The notes under the pieces were generated by a model, which was given only the letters and a program-made list of their open reading frames with translations, was not told the DNA's origin and made no database searches. DNA of 64,000 bases from JAUIET01 sp039111475. Its GTDB lineage: Bacteria; Pseudomonadota; Gammaproteobacteria; Pseudomonadales; JAUIET01. The stretch is taken from NCBI GenBank assembly GCA_039111475.1, contig JBCCIP010000026.1:1-64000 (forward strand), in the 5' to 3' direction. Made by a program: the position numbers and the translations under genes. Positions 1 through 8,799 of the stretch are shown piece after piece; the stretch's first letter is position 1; the number at the start of each line of letters is the position of its first letter.

Positions 1-151
1 CATAACGACCTTATGCCTATCGATCAGATGTGGTCTGTCAATTTAATCATTGGCCAGCTTGCAAGCGGTGCCTCGGCGCAACCGTTTGACACTGTAGAGG
101 ACTATGAGAATTGGCTGACCACATCTGATCGATAGGCATAAGGTCGTTATG
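1..151. repeat. Perfect 35-base inverted repeat with 81-base loop (fold-back)
   Basis: Bases 1-35 are the exact reverse complement of 117-151; 36-116 form the loop. The minus-strand gene reading leftward through 151-117 would naturally continue as the plus-strand text 36-116, because the plus strand from base 1 stays open in the same codon phase and gives HNDLMPIDQMWSVN...DYENWL. The segment is therefore flipped relative to its gene. A fold-back chimera or a contig-end assembly artefact is the simplest explanation; a real small inversion is possible but would have cut a gene. Confidence 0.93.
36..116 (+). pseudogene. Displaced internal fragment of the DUF885 gene
   Basis: Read in the frame set by base 1, the plus strand gives the continuation of the gene at 117-550 (SVNLIIGQLASGASAQPF then DYENWL). 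DUF885 proteins have a similar T-x-DYxxWL segment shortly after this point. It is in inverted orientation relative to the rest of the gene. Confidence 0.75.
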
Positions 152-550
152 AAAGGCTACACCATCAAGGTTAATGCCCAGCTCCCATTCCAGTACACCT
201 TTAGACATTTGCTGGCTGTCGCTTAGGCTACTGTCATCAAACTTTTCCAGGGCCGAGAGATATCTGGTCAGCGTTGCTTTGATACTTTGTTCTACATCAG
301 GATCAAGATTATTGACGAATTGATCGTTGTAGCGCGGGTCGCCTTCGAAGGTAGCCTGCAGAGGATTAAGCTTGAGGAAGTCTTCGTAATACTGATCAAG
401 CAACTCATCAAACTGGTCTGAGGTTGTTTTATCGATTGAGCCTGCTTGCTCAGCCGATTCCGCATGCGCGCTAGGTCCGGTTTGGTTTGCATTGTCACTG
501 CCGCAGCTGGCGAGTAACAGAGCGGCGATAAATAGAAAGATAATTCTCAT
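117..550 (-). pseudogene. DUF885-like lipoprotein, 5' part only (interrupted by fold-back)
   Basis: The start at 550 opens with a lipoprotein signal (FIAALLLASCGS, lipobox Cys about residue 16), so the product should be an outer-membrane or periplasmic lipoprotein. The following text, DELLDQYYEDFLKLNPLQATFEGDPRYND, is typical of the N-terminus of the DUF885 family: large proteins, usually 550-620 residues, with peptidase-like HExxH domains and unknown substrates. Only about 144 true residues are present here. After IDQMW the minus-strand frame runs into the inverted copy and ends at base 47 with unrelated residues. The genuine continuation lies on the plus strand, bases 36-116. The family call rests on the N-terminal pattern only; the catalytic part is outside the window. 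Confidence 0.7.
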
Positions 551-627
551 GACGCATCCTAAAACGATTTAACGGCACCTCTCACATGCGCCAGTATACT
601 GGATCGAATCGGAGTGGTGTCATTGTA

Positions 628-1092
628 TTAGTCGGGTGTGCCAAGCATTTTTGTAGGCACACCTCTACTGCCGGGATCGAGATGTCCAACTCCTGGAACA
701 TAGTTAACTTCGATGCGAATTCCATCAGGGTCTTCAAACAGAACGGAGTAGTAGCCCGGCGCAAAAGCATCTTCCTGCGCGCCGTGTACCAGCTTGCCGC
801 CCGGTAAAGTGCCAACAAAGTCTGCAATTTCGTCAATGTCCTCACGACTTCGGGCGCGAAGGCAGAAATGATGCAAACCAATTCTGCGCTGGACGAAAGC
901 AGCCCCGTCGTCAATTTCTTCACCCGCACTAATACATATGCCGGTGCGACTTCCCACGCCGTAGAACGCCATGCCTGGCTCATCCGCGATAATCTTCATA
1001 CTAAAATAGTTGAACAAAGGAAGATAGAATTCGCGCGACCGCGCAACGTCTTTCACTGTAAGTTGTATATGGGCAATACCATTGAGTTTCAT
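628..1092 (-). CDS. VOC family (glyoxalase/bleomycin-resistance fold) protein
   Basis: A 154-residue single VOC module: IAHIQLTVKDVARSREFY at the N-terminus, LHHFCLRA in the middle and FEDPDGIRIEV near the end. The histidines and the final Glu stand where VOC enzymes bind a divalent metal, so a lyase, isomerase or dioxygenase acting on a small molecule is likely; the substrate cannot be told. I take the ATG at 1092, which follows the symporter stop codon (1096-1094) by one base and so suggests translational coupling. A longer in-frame version to 1128 would overlap that gene. It is the last gene of a probable MBL hydrolase - symporter - VOC operon. Confidence 0.85.
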   Translation of the reverse strand: MKLNGIAHIQLTVKDVARSREFYLPLFNYFSMKIIADEPGMAFYGVGSRTGICISAGEEIDDGAAFVQRRIGLHHFCLRARSREDIDEIADFVGTLPGGKLVHGAQEDAFAPGYYSVLFEDPDGIRIEVNYVPGVGHLDPGSRGVPTKMLGTPD

Positions 1093-1093
1093 A

Positions 1094-2542
1094 TCAGTGA
1101 TGTTTCCCGAAGGTAGCAACACGATCAACCAGCTCTACCTCACTGCCTTCATCATCGGTCAACGGTTTTGGCGGGCAAATCGATTGTGTTAATGAGGCGA
1201 CAATAACCATGGCTGTGAAGGAAACGCAGAAACCGATCAGGTCTGGCGGTATGGTACTGTCCAGCGCCGCAGCCAGCACCCAGCCAATCAAGCCACCTAG
1301 AATACCGGCAAGCGCGCCATAGTTATTCGCCTTGCGCCACCAGAAGCACAATATAAACGGCGCGATGGTCATTGCCAGTAAAGGGGCGGCGGATTCAATG
1401 AGAACTTCAACCACGCGTTCTGCGCCGAAGGCAACATACGTTGCACCAGCTGCGGCGACTGGTATCGAGATTCTGGCCACTTTCAGACGCAGCCTATCAC
1501 TGGGGTTCTTAACAAAGAACGGCAACAGATTCGTGCTGGCAATCGAGCCGGTGCTAAGCAACACGCTATCAGAGGTGCTCATAATCGCAGAGAGAATCGC
1601 GCCGACAAAAATGACGGTCACAAACGGGTGTAAATGTGTCACCGCCAGTTCCGACAGAATCGCGTTTGGGTCTGCAATGTCCGGCATAGTGACACTGGCA
1701 ATCAGGCCTAACGCCAGCGGTATGCAACCAATAAAGGTGTAGCTCACGCCTGCTAGTAGAAATGAGTTCTGTGCCACTATTTCTGTTCTGGCTGAAAAAG
1801 CGCGTTGTATCACTGAGTTGGCTGCAATGGCGGCGACACCCAGCGTCATCCACACGTGAATGTAATCGGCCCAGTTTTGAAAACTGTGGTCTATCGGGAA
1901 AAAGCGAATGGTGTTTTCCGGTAGCTGCACACTAATGGTGCTCCAGCCACCTACGTCATTTAGCACAACCACTAGCAGCACGACCAAACCAACAACCAGA
2001 ATAACGGTCTGCAGAAAATCCGTTAGCACAACAGCCATCATGCCGCCCACCATTGTGTAGCTGACAATCACTAGTAGGCCAACCACAATTCCAGCAGCCA
2101 TCGGTAAACCGGTGAGCGACTCAGTGAGAACGCCAAAAGTAAACAGCAAACCGCCTACCCAAATAATGCCGGCGCCAACATCGGCAAATGCGGCGAACAG
2201 TCCCGCCATTTTTCCGTAGCGTACTTCGAAAAATTCTATCCAGGTTATTCGACGTGTGCGTCTGCAAATCCGCGCAAAAAACAAGCCACTGAGAAGCAAG
2301 GCCAGTGCTGAGCCAAATGGCTCTGCAATCATGGCCAGGAAGTCGCGGTCATAGGCTGAGGTGGCCGCGCCCATCATGATGCCGCTGCCAAACCAGGTGG
2401 CAAAAATGGACGTAGAGCACAGCCACAGTGGTAAGCGGCGCCCCGCAATCATAAAGTCTGTGGAAGACTCAGTGCCTTTGGCTGCGTATATACCTATACC
2501 CAGCATTACCGCCATATAGACCAACAATCCAGCCAGGATCAT
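1094..2542 (-). CDS. Sodium:solute symporter family (SSS) permease
   Basis: 482 residues, almost entirely hydrophobic, with about 13 predicted membrane segments. The N-terminal LVYMAVMLGIGIYAAKGT, followed by DFMIAGRRLPLW and GSGIMMGAATSAY, is characteristic of the SSS (TC 2.A.21) family that includes PutP and PanF. These carry solutes into the cell with Na+. The substrate is not evident; the flanking MBL-fold hydrolase and VOC protein suggest an organic acid or their own substrate. It lies 42 bases after the hydrolase gene and one base before the VOC gene on the same strand. Confidence 0.88.
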   Translation of the reverse strand: MILAGLLVYMAVMLGIGIYAAKGTESSTDFMIAGRRLPLWLCSTSIFATWFGSGIMMGAATSAYDRDFLAMIAEPFGSALALLLSGLFFARICRRTRRITWIEFFEVRYGKMAGLFAAFADVGAGIIWVGGLLFTFGVLTESLTGLPMAAGIVVGLLVIVSYTMVGGMMAVVLTDFLQTVILVVGLVVLLVVVLNDVGGWSTISVQLPENTIRFFPIDHSFQNWADYIHVWMTLGVAAIAANSVIQRAFSARTEIVAQNSFLLAGVSYTFIGCIPLALGLIASVTMPDIADPNAILSELAVTHLHPFVTVIFVGAILSAIMSTSDSVLLSTGSIASTNLLPFFVKNPSDRLRLKVARISIPVAAAGATYVAFGAERVVEVLIESAAPLLAMTIAPFILCFWWRKANNYGALAGILGGLIGWVLAAALDSTIPPDLIGFCVSFTAMVIVASLTQSICPPKPLTDDEGSEVELVDRVATFGKHH

Positions 2543-2584
2543 TGGTGCAGGCTCATGGTTGGTGCCTGATATTTATAGAAACGA

Positions 2585-3502
2585 TCATTTTGATTCCTCA
2601 AGCCTGATATCCGCCTGCAGTAAACCGCGCTGCTCATAGGCTTGCAACCAATCCACATCATGCGCTAGTAACACGGTTACTTCGCCTTTCTTGTGAATTT
2701 CAATCAGCGATCGAATCTGATGCGCAAGCGCTACGCCGTCTTCGCCAGCTGCCCAGTTGGCGAGTAAGGGCTTGGATTTCTCCTGCAGTATATTGACTTT
2801 ATTCCATGCAGTATCACCCGCAAACAGCACTTCTTCGCCGTTCGCCATGCGCACAAAAATCATTTGTGCACCTGGAGTGTGTCCTGTGGCCTTGATCAGT
2901 ACAACACCCGGTGCGAGGTGGTAATATGTGTCGTAGTCTATCGCTTTTAAGTCGCGAACGATTTGCGGGTAGCTCAAGTTCGCTTGCTCCGCATTGGCCT
3001 GCTGAGCTGTATTGATGACAATCTTTTCTGCTAACTCCGGTAAATTCGGCGATTTAATAACACCGCCAATGTGATCAAAATGCTCATGCGTGAACACAAT
3101 CTTTTGCGCCTGTAGCATTGCCTCTTGCACGCGATCATAAGCCGCTTGATCGAACCACTTCATGAGAATGGCATTTGCATCGTTAAGAGCTTTGTCATGC
3201 GGCGGGTCAATAATGATGTTGTCGCCACTAGCGTACTGAAGTTGGAATGCCCGAACATCAAGAGCGTACGGTCCTTCACCACAACCAGTCACTACCAAAC
3301 AGCCAGGAAACTCCCCACCTGCCACGCTGAGACTACCGATACCAATCGGTAAATCGGTGTCGTTGTGTATCAGTTTTTTGATGTGCTCAAGATCCAGCGC
3401 AAAGTTCGATTGCTCGGGAAGGCGGTCGTAATGAGTGGCAACAAACGCAGTGACGGCGATTGCAATGACTATGGCCAATGCGGCTAGCGTTACTTTTTTC
3501 AT
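2585..3502 (-). CDS. Exported or membrane-anchored MBL-fold metallo-hydrolase
   Basis: 305 residues from the chosen ATG at 3502 (a longer frame reaches 3565). The start MKKVTLAALAIVIAIAVTAF is a signal peptide or single N-terminal anchor, which supports this start and a periplasmic catalytic domain. The zinc motif THEHFDHIGG (HxHxDH, about residues 138-147), then GHTPGAQM and FAGDTAWN, fit a class B metallo-beta-lactamase fold hydrolase (lactonase, thioesterase or similar). No beta-lactamase-specific features are seen. It is the first gene of the operon with the SSS symporter and VOC protein, and is divergent from the VOC/gloB operon across 138 bases. Confidence 0.85.
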   Translation of the reverse strand: MKKVTLAALAIVIAIAVTAFVATHYDRLPEQSNFALDLEHIKKLIHNDTDLPIGIGSLSVAGGEFPGCLVVTGCGEGPYALDVRAFQLQYASGDNIIIDPPHDKALNDANAILMKWFDQAAYDRVQEAMLQAQKIVFTHEHFDHIGGVIKSPNLPELAEKIVINTAQQANAEQANLSYPQIVRDLKAIDYDTYYHLAPGVVLIKATGHTPGAQMIFVRMANGEEVLFAGDTAWNKVNILQEKSKPLLANWAAGEDGVALAHQIRSLIEIHKKGEVTVLLAHDVDWLQAYEQRGLLQADIRLEESK

Positions 3503-3640
3503 GGTATATCGCAGCGTTGCATACTGTGACTGATTTAGAAGCGTGTTCCACCGCATTATACTCAAAAATGCTAAGCTGGCCTTTTGCTTGGTATCGCTTT
3601 TCCTGGCAATGCCTAACGTAACGTAAATTAAGGGTTAACC

Positions 3641-4120
3641 ATGGCAATCACCGGACTGGTACACATCAATATCAATTGCAGCGACTTTGAACGCTCTAAA
3701 GTGTTTTATGAGGCTTTGGGCTTCGAAGAATTTTTTACTGTGCCAGAGACGAATACGCCTGAAATTGCTGCAGCTGTGGGTATGCCTCCTTACCGTGTGC
3801 GAGGAGCTTTGATGATGCTCAAGACTTCCAAGGAGAAAGGCTTTCCGTTTACTATTGATTTGCTTCAGTGGTTGGAGCCAACAGATGATGAGCCACCGTA
3901 TCCCCACCTGTATCATTATGGATTGGCCCGCATAGCCTTGCGAACGGATGATCTTGATGGTGACATGGCCAAAATAAAGACGCTGGGTGCCGAGTTTATT
4001 TCTGAACCGGCCCAAATGCCTGCGTCCACAGGCAGCAACGCGAGATTTGTTTGTTTCAAAGACCCTGACGGAACTGTTCTGGAGTTGGTGGAAAACCCAA
4101 CACCGAGAGAAAAGAAATAA
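3641..4120 (+). CDS. VOC family protein (glyoxalase I-like)
   Basis: 159 residues. Begins ITGLVHININCSDFERSKVFYEALGFEEF and ends RFVCFKDPDGTVLELVE, both standard VOC signatures. A central HYGLARIALRTDDLDGDM marks the second beta-alpha-beta unit. The final Glu and first His are candidate metal ligands. The start at 3641 has an AGGG-like ribosome site six bases upstream. The next gene, 23 bases on, is a glyoxalase II-like hydrolase, so a two-step lactoylglutathione-type route is plausible; the sequence alone does not prove glyoxalase I activity. Confidence 0.85.
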   Translation: MAITGLVHININCSDFERSKVFYEALGFEEFFTVPETNTPEIAAAVGMPPYRVRGALMMLKTSKEKGFPFTIDLLQWLEPTDDEPPYPHLYHYGLARIALRTDDLDGDMAKIKTLGAEFISEPAQMPASTGSNARFVCFKDPDGTVLELVENPTPREKK

Positions 4121-4143
4121 CTGTTACTACGCTTGGAAACCTT

Positions 4144-4941
4144 ATGCTGATCAAACAGATTCCCATACGCAACGCGCTGCGCAATTACATGTATTTGCTG
4201 GCTTGCGACACCACACAGCAAGCAATAGCGATCGATCCTTTAGACCATGCGCTGTGTCTACAAGTCGCCGATGAGTTGGGCTTGCAGATTACAGTGGTGG
4301 CAAACACTCATCATCATCATGACCACATAGGTGGGAATGGACCGGTTGTAGCCGCTACGGGCGCACAGCTGGTTGCCCACGCAGACGCGATGCAATCAAT
4401 TCCGGATGTGGATAGGGGGCTTAACGCAGGTGACACACTGCAGTGCGGTGAGCTAAGTTTGAAAATAATGAGCACCCCTGGGCATACCATGAGTCACATC
4501 TGCCTGTACTTTGAAGGAACGGACTCCGAGCCGCCGGCCTTGTTCTGCGGCGACACGCTCTTTAATGCCGGGGTAGGGCGCTGTGATTTTGGCGGAGAGC
4601 CCAAGGTGTTGTATAAAACCTTTGCCGAACAGATCTTTGTCTTGCCGGATGAGGTAAAAGTGTATCCTGGGCATGACTACATCGAGAACAACTTACGCTT
4701 CACTCTTGATAGAGAGCCGGGCAATCAAGCGGCACAATCGCTACTCTCAGATTTTGAGGGTGAGCTTGACGCCGAAAGCTATGTGACCACCATTGGCATT
4801 GAACACCAGATCAATGTGTTTTTCAGGCTAAGCGAGCCGGCGGTCAGAGCAGGCATTGTCGAAAGTCAAGGGGCAAATAGCAATGATCTTGATGATGAAG
4901 CAACGTTCATTGGATTGCGTCGTTTGCGTGACAATTGGTAA
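4144..4941 (+). CDS. gloB: Hydroxyacylglutathione hydrolase-like protein (glyoxalase II type)
   Basis: 265 residues, a normal length for GloB (about 250-260). The zinc motif THHHHDHIGG sits at residues 55-64, followed by GHTMSHICLY, FCGDTLFNAGVGRCDFGG and VYPGHDYIENNLRF. The last two are the segments that set glyoxalase II apart from other MBL-fold proteins. The C-terminal part is shorter and less conserved than in E. coli GloB. Expected reaction: hydrolysis of S-lactoylglutathione to lactate and glutathione in the cytoplasm. It lies between a VOC protein and a small DUF protein in one transcription direction. Confidence 0.82.
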   Translation: MLIKQIPIRNALRNYMYLLACDTTQQAIAIDPLDHALCLQVADELGLQITVVANTHHHHDHIGGNGPVVAATGAQLVAHADAMQSIPDVDRGLNAGDTLQCGELSLKIMSTPGHTMSHICLYFEGTDSEPPALFCGDTLFNAGVGRCDFGGEPKVLYKTFAEQIFVLPDEVKVYPGHDYIENNLRFTLDREPGNQAAQSLLSDFEGELDAESYVTTIGIEHQINVFFRLSEPAVRAGIVESQGANSNDLDDEATFIGLRRLRDNW

Positions 4942-4944
4942 GCG

Positions 4945-5214
4945 ATGAAAAAGGCAAAACTAAAAAACGAAGCTGCCCTAATGAAAGAAGCTTTAAGGAT
5001 AGGCGGCTTGTACGCGAAGAAACGTGGCGCCGGTGAGATCGAGGCGCATGACTCGGTTGATCTGAAAGTTGAGTTTGTCTACAAGCTATTAGTGCACGAC
5101 GGTCTTATTCAACCGCTGGCAAAAGACAAAATCACAACGCCAAACATGAAGCACAAATTGGCTTTATGGATGGCCCGGCAGCTGCCAGAAGGGCACTCGT
5201 TACTGAAGGAGTAG
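4945..5214 (+). CDS. Small conserved protein, DUF5062-like
   Basis: 89 residues, rich in Lys and Glu, all helical in appearance, no signal peptide. The pattern KNEAALMKEALRIGGLYAKKRG, then VYKLLVHDGLIQPLAKDK and MKHKLALWMARQLPEGH, resembles the DUF5062 family of gammaproteobacteria as I remember it. It starts three bases after the gloB stop, so it is co-translated with it. No function is known. Confidence 0.65.
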   Translation: MKKAKLKNEAALMKEALRIGGLYAKKRGAGEIEAHDSVDLKVEFVYKLLVHDGLIQPLAKDKITTPNMKHKLALWMARQLPEGHSLLKE

Positions 5215-5249
5215 GGTGCCGACTTCTCACCAGCGCTGCTGTAGAGGCG

Positions 5250-5996
5250 CTATTGCGCTTCGACACACTCATGCAAAGATTTGATTTGCTGACCGTCTTC
5301 TGCGAAATTGCCCTCCGCTAGCCACCTTTCAAAACCCTGCTTTAATACTGGCCATTCGTGGTCGAGAATCGAGAACCAAGCCGTATCCCGATTTCGATTC
5401 TTGCTGATAGTCGCCTGCCGGAATATACCTTCAAATTGAAATCCCAGTCGTTCAGCCGCTTTGCACGAGGGTGTATTGAGTGCATTGCATTTCCATTCGT
5501 AGCGGCGGTAAGACAATTCATCAAATACGCGGCGCATCATTAGATACATCGCTTCAGTCGCTAATCGCGTGCCCTGTAGCAGTGGTGAAAAGTGAATGTG
5601 GCCAACTTCAATGCTGCCAATAGCCGCCGCTATTCGCAGGTAACTTGCAACGCCAGTTGCCTGGTTGTTGCCCAGATCAATGATCGCGTGAAAAAGCGGG
5701 TCTTCGCCAGTGCAGGTATTACTGCACCAGTGCGTAAACTCCTCAAAAGATTCGAAGGGTCCGTAAGGCATATATGCCCAGTTACGGCGTTGCGTATCTA
5801 GCGCAAATGCTGCGTATAAATCTTGCGCGTGACGCTGGGTATCAAATGGCTCCAGCTTGCAGTACTGGCCGCTCATGGTTGTTTTCGGTGGGGCTATTCG
5901 CGGTTCCCAGTTGTCAACCGCGAGGCCAACCTGCATGTTATTGCTGTCAAGGTCATGCTGTAGTTCTGGCGCGCGCCAGTTGAAGTCATAAGACAT
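5250..5996 (-). CDS. GNAT family N-acetyltransferase (RimJ/RimL type)
   Basis: 248 residues. The central TGVASYLRIAAAIGSIEVGHIHF and the final RRYEWKCNALNTPSCKAAERLGFQFEG segment are the hallmark of GNAT enzymes related to ribosomal-protein N-acetyltransferases, where N-x-x-S/A-A...LGF contacts acetyl-CoA. The start at 5996 has GAGAGG seven bases upstream; a longer frame starting with TTG at 6011 is less likely. The acceptor may be a protein N-terminus or a small amine. Convergent with the gloB cluster. Confidence 0.85.
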   Translation of the reverse strand: MSYDFNWRAPELQHDLDSNNMQVGLAVDNWEPRIAPPKTTMSGQYCKLEPFDTQRHAQDLYAAFALDTQRRNWAYMPYGPFESFEEFTHWCSNTCTGEDPLFHAIIDLGNNQATGVASYLRIAAAIGSIEVGHIHFSPLLQGTRLATEAMYLMMRRVFDELSYRRYEWKCNALNTPSCKAAERLGFQFEGIFRQATISKNRNRDTAWFSILDHEWPVLKQGFERWLAEGNFAEDGQQIKSLHECVEAQ

Positions 5997-6154
5997 GTAT
6001 CGACCTCTCAAAGAAAACGTATCGAAAACGAAGCCTTGGTATTACCGTCTGCATTATGTCAGACATTCAGCAATTCGTAACAAGGTCGGCAACCCTTTCC
6101 TCTGTTTTGGTACTCATTCTAATCACAGCATTATCCATTCAGCTGGAAAAATAT

Positions 6155-6171
6155 TGACATAAAAAGTGTCA
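6155..6171. promoter_or_regulatory. Dyad TGACA-N7-TGTCA, candidate operator
   Basis: TGACATAAAAAGTGTCA lies 41 bases before the gene at 6212. Its first half overlaps a TTGACA that could be a -35 box. A related site (13 of 17 bases) lies at 16889-16905, also before a membrane-anchored protein gene. No regulator gene is adjacent. Confidence 0.35.
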
Positions 6172-6211
6172 TATTATAGTTTGGTGCACTTGTGTTGACA
6201 GGGCGATCGAT

Positions 6212-6838
6212 ATGAAAGTTTTCTACGCGACATTATTGGTGGTATACGGAGCATGGTTTGTCTGGTACGGCGGTACAGGTGACCCGGTAACGGACTCAGA
6301 ATTGGACGTATATGTCAGCGAAATGACCGAAAAGTCAAAATCCGGACCTGAGACTGTTAGCGAGACGACTGTGTTAATGCGTCGCTTGGCGGAGTTCGAC
6401 ACCGGTAATGAATTTTTAATGGTCAATCTGATCAAGTACCGGGACCAGGCGATTTACCCCAAAGATTCTGAGTGGGCTGAAGAAACCGATGCACTTGCCG
6501 CCGACGCGCGTTACTCAAATGGCGTAGTGAAAGAGCTGCTTACACGCGGCAGCCTGCCTATCTTGAGTGGCTCCGTTATTGGCAAATTCATGATTGATGA
6601 AGACTGGCGCGATTGGGATGTTGTGGCCATTGTTCGCTACCGCAGCGTTAAAGACATGTTAGATATGATTGTAGGTATGGCGGACAGCGGATTGGCCGAG
6701 CATAAATTTGCGTCAATAGAGCAAACTCATGTGTTCCCAATCGAACCTGAGATCAGTTTGTTTTCGTTACGAACCTTGGTTGCCTTGCTGCTACTGTCTT
6801 TAGCGTTGATAGTGCGTTCATTTGTGAAACCTTCTTGA
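6212..6838 (+). CDS. Membrane-anchored DUF1330-like (dimeric alpha-beta barrel) protein
   Basis: 208 residues with a hydrophobic segment at each end: residues about 4-20 (FYATLLVVYGAWFVWYGG) and about 186-203 (LRTLVALLLLSLALIVRSF). The middle part, FLMVNLIKYRDQA ... ARYSNGVVKELLTRGSLPILSGSVIGKF ... DVVAIVRYRSVKDMLDMI, has the layout of DUF1330/EthD-like ferredoxin-fold domains. It would face the periplasm. It precedes the sulfatase by 18 bases, so the two are probably co-transcribed. The function is unknown; a binding or accessory role is inference. Confidence 0.65.
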   Translation: MKVFYATLLVVYGAWFVWYGGTGDPVTDSELDVYVSEMTEKSKSGPETVSETTVLMRRLAEFDTGNEFLMVNLIKYRDQAIYPKDSEWAEETDALAADARYSNGVVKELLTRGSLPILSGSVIGKFMIDEDWRDWDVVAIVRYRSVKDMLDMIVGMADSGLAEHKFASIEQTHVFPIEPEISLFSLRTLVALLLLSLALIVRSFVKPS

Positions 6839-6856
6839 CGTGATATTAAAACTGCG

Positions 6857-8533
6857 ATGAAAAAAATTCTGATATCCCTGATCATTGTTTTGCTGTGTGC
6901 TGCCGCGCTTGGCTGGTTTAACCGGGTTGATATTGTGTTGGCAATGGCGAAGCAACGCGCGGCTAACGAGTACGTGGTCGCACCGCACAAGACCGTACAC
7001 TGGAAAACGGGCCCTGCAAGCACGGACGCAGCTCCTGGCGAGAGACCACCAAACATCGTGCTCATTCTGGCGGATGATCTTGGTTTTAACGATATATCCA
7101 CCTTTGGTGGGGGCGTGGCGGATGGGCGGGTGAAAACTCCGAATATTGATCAGTTGGCGGCAGACGGTGCGGTATTCAGTCAGTCCTATGCAGGCAATGC
7201 CACGTGCGCACCCTCGCGCGCCATGATCATGACTGGCCGTTATCCAACGCGCTCGGGGTTTGAGTTTACGCCGACGCCAGCGGGCATGCGCCCACTTGTG
7301 TCAATGGTTGCCAGCAGCATTGATAGTGGCCTTCCTCCTGGTGGCTTTAATGAAGCCGCGGCGGAATCTTTGGTTCCCTATGAGCAACAAGGCTTGCCAG
7401 GGTCGGAACTGACCATCGCTGAGCTCTTAAAACAGCAAGGTTACTACACAGCGCACATTGGTAAATGGCATCTCGGCCGGTCCAAAGGCTTTACGCCCAA
7501 CGATCAGGGTTTTGACGACAGCTTGCTGATGGCCAGTGGTTTATTTCTTCCGGAAGATGACCCCAACGTAGTTAATGCCAAGTTGGACTTCGACCCAATC
7601 GACCGGTTTTTGTGGGCGGGCATGACATTCGCAGCGTCGTTCAATAATGGTGGGGATCAGCGCTTTATGCCGGGCGGTTATCTTACTGATTACTGGACGG
7701 ACGAATCAATTAAGGTGATTAAGAATAACAAGCACCAGCCATTTTTCCTGTACCTTGCGCACTGGGGTGTGCATACGCCTTTGCAGGCTACCAAGGAAGA
7801 CTTTAACGCGGTTGGTGATATCAAACCGCATCGTCTGCGAGTATACGCCGCGATGATTCGTGCGCTGGACAGAAGTGTAGGCCGCATAATGGATACTTTG
7901 GAACGGGAGGGCTTAGCGGATAACACAATTATTATGTTTTCAAGTGACAATGGTGGGCCAGGTTACATTGGGCTGCCAGATGTGAATGCGCCGTATCGCG
8001 GGTGGAAGCTGACCATGTTTGAAGGTGGCATTCGGGTACCATTTTTTGTTCGTTGGCCAGCCCGAATTAAGCCTGGCACTGTGGTAGAAGAACCGGTGGC
8101 GCACATCGACTACCTGCCAACCATGGCCGCCGCCGCCGGCGTTAGCCCACCGGAAAGTGTGGAGATCGATGGTGTGAATTTGTTGCCACTAATGGACAGC
8201 GGCGCCGAGTCAAAGAGGGAATGGTCGCGAGATACCTTGTTTTGGCAAAGTGGATACTATCGTATTGTGCGGCACGAAGACTGGAAACTACAGGTGTCTA
8301 CACGGCCAGAGAAAGCATGGCTATACAATCTTGCCGAAGATCCGACCGAGCAAAATAACCTCGCCAATTCCAGTCCGGAAAAGCTCGCCCAATTAACGGC
8401 GCTATTGGATAAGCATGAGGCAGCCTCGGGCGGATCCTTGTTTCCATATACTTCGGAAATGCCAGTTGCCATCGATAAAACCTTGGCTGAGCGTTTTGAA
8501 GAGGGGGACGAGTATATTTTCTGGCCGAATTGA
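6857..8533 (+). CDS. Type I sulfatase (arylsulfatase family), exported
   Basis: 558 residues with an N-terminal hydrophobic anchor or signal (residues about 4-20). NIVLILADDLGFND at about 66-79 gives the Asp-Asp metal ligands. CAPSR at 117-121 is the CxPSR site whose Cys becomes formylglycine, the catalytic residue of type I sulfatases. GKWHLGR and SSDNGGPG provide further active-site residues. Expected activity: hydrolysis of sulfate esters in the periplasm. The Cys-type site needs a formylglycine-generating enzyme or anSME elsewhere in the genome; none is in the window. Substrate unknown; the neighbourhood of steroid/terpenoid-like oxidative genes makes an alicyclic or aryl sulfate possible. 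Confidence 0.92.
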   Translation: MKKILISLIIVLLCAAALGWFNRVDIVLAMAKQRAANEYVVAPHKTVHWKTGPASTDAAPGERPPNIVLILADDLGFNDISTFGGGVADGRVKTPNIDQLAADGAVFSQSYAGNATCAPSRAMIMTGRYPTRSGFEFTPTPAGMRPLVSMVASSIDSGLPPGGFNEAAAESLVPYEQQGLPGSELTIAELLKQQGYYTAHIGKWHLGRSKGFTPNDQGFDDSLLMASGLFLPEDDPNVVNAKLDFDPIDRFLWAGMTFAASFNNGGDQRFMPGGYLTDYWTDESIKVIKNNKHQPFFLYLAHWGVHTPLQATKEDFNAVGDIKPHRLRVYAAMIRALDRSVGRIMDTLEREGLADNTIIMFSSDNGGPGYIGLPDVNAPYRGWKLTMFEGGIRVPFFVRWPARIKPGTVVEEPVAHIDYLPTMAAAAGVSPPESVEIDGVNLLPLMDSGAESKREWSRDTLFWQSGYYRIVRHEDWKLQVSTRPEKAWLYNLAEDPTEQNNLANSSPEKLAQLTALLDKHEAASGGSLFPYTSEMPVAIDKTLAERFEEGDEYIFWPN

Positions 8534-8799
8534 TCGAGTTTACGGTGACTCGGACGCAGTCAGTATTGGCCGCAAGGCTTTGCTCGCTTGTGGTTCGCCA
8601 TCCTGGCTAAAATTCGGCGTCGAAATTCCAGCATTGAGGCATAGTGGAACGCGGCCTGTTTCGAACGCATATGCTGTTCTAAGCCGTATATTCGCAATCA
8701 GCAACTCGGCAGCAGCGTTATTGCGCAAACGCGTTTATCCTTGCCGAATCCAGACCTATCAAGTTACTCTGATCGCGTGATTGGCAAGGTTAGATAATT

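Noticed and set aside
8415..8780. Plus-strand open frame of 121 codons after the sulfatase
   Set aside because: Its first part overlaps the sulfatase end in another frame and its remainder has no family pattern; likewise the minus frame at 8540-8728.
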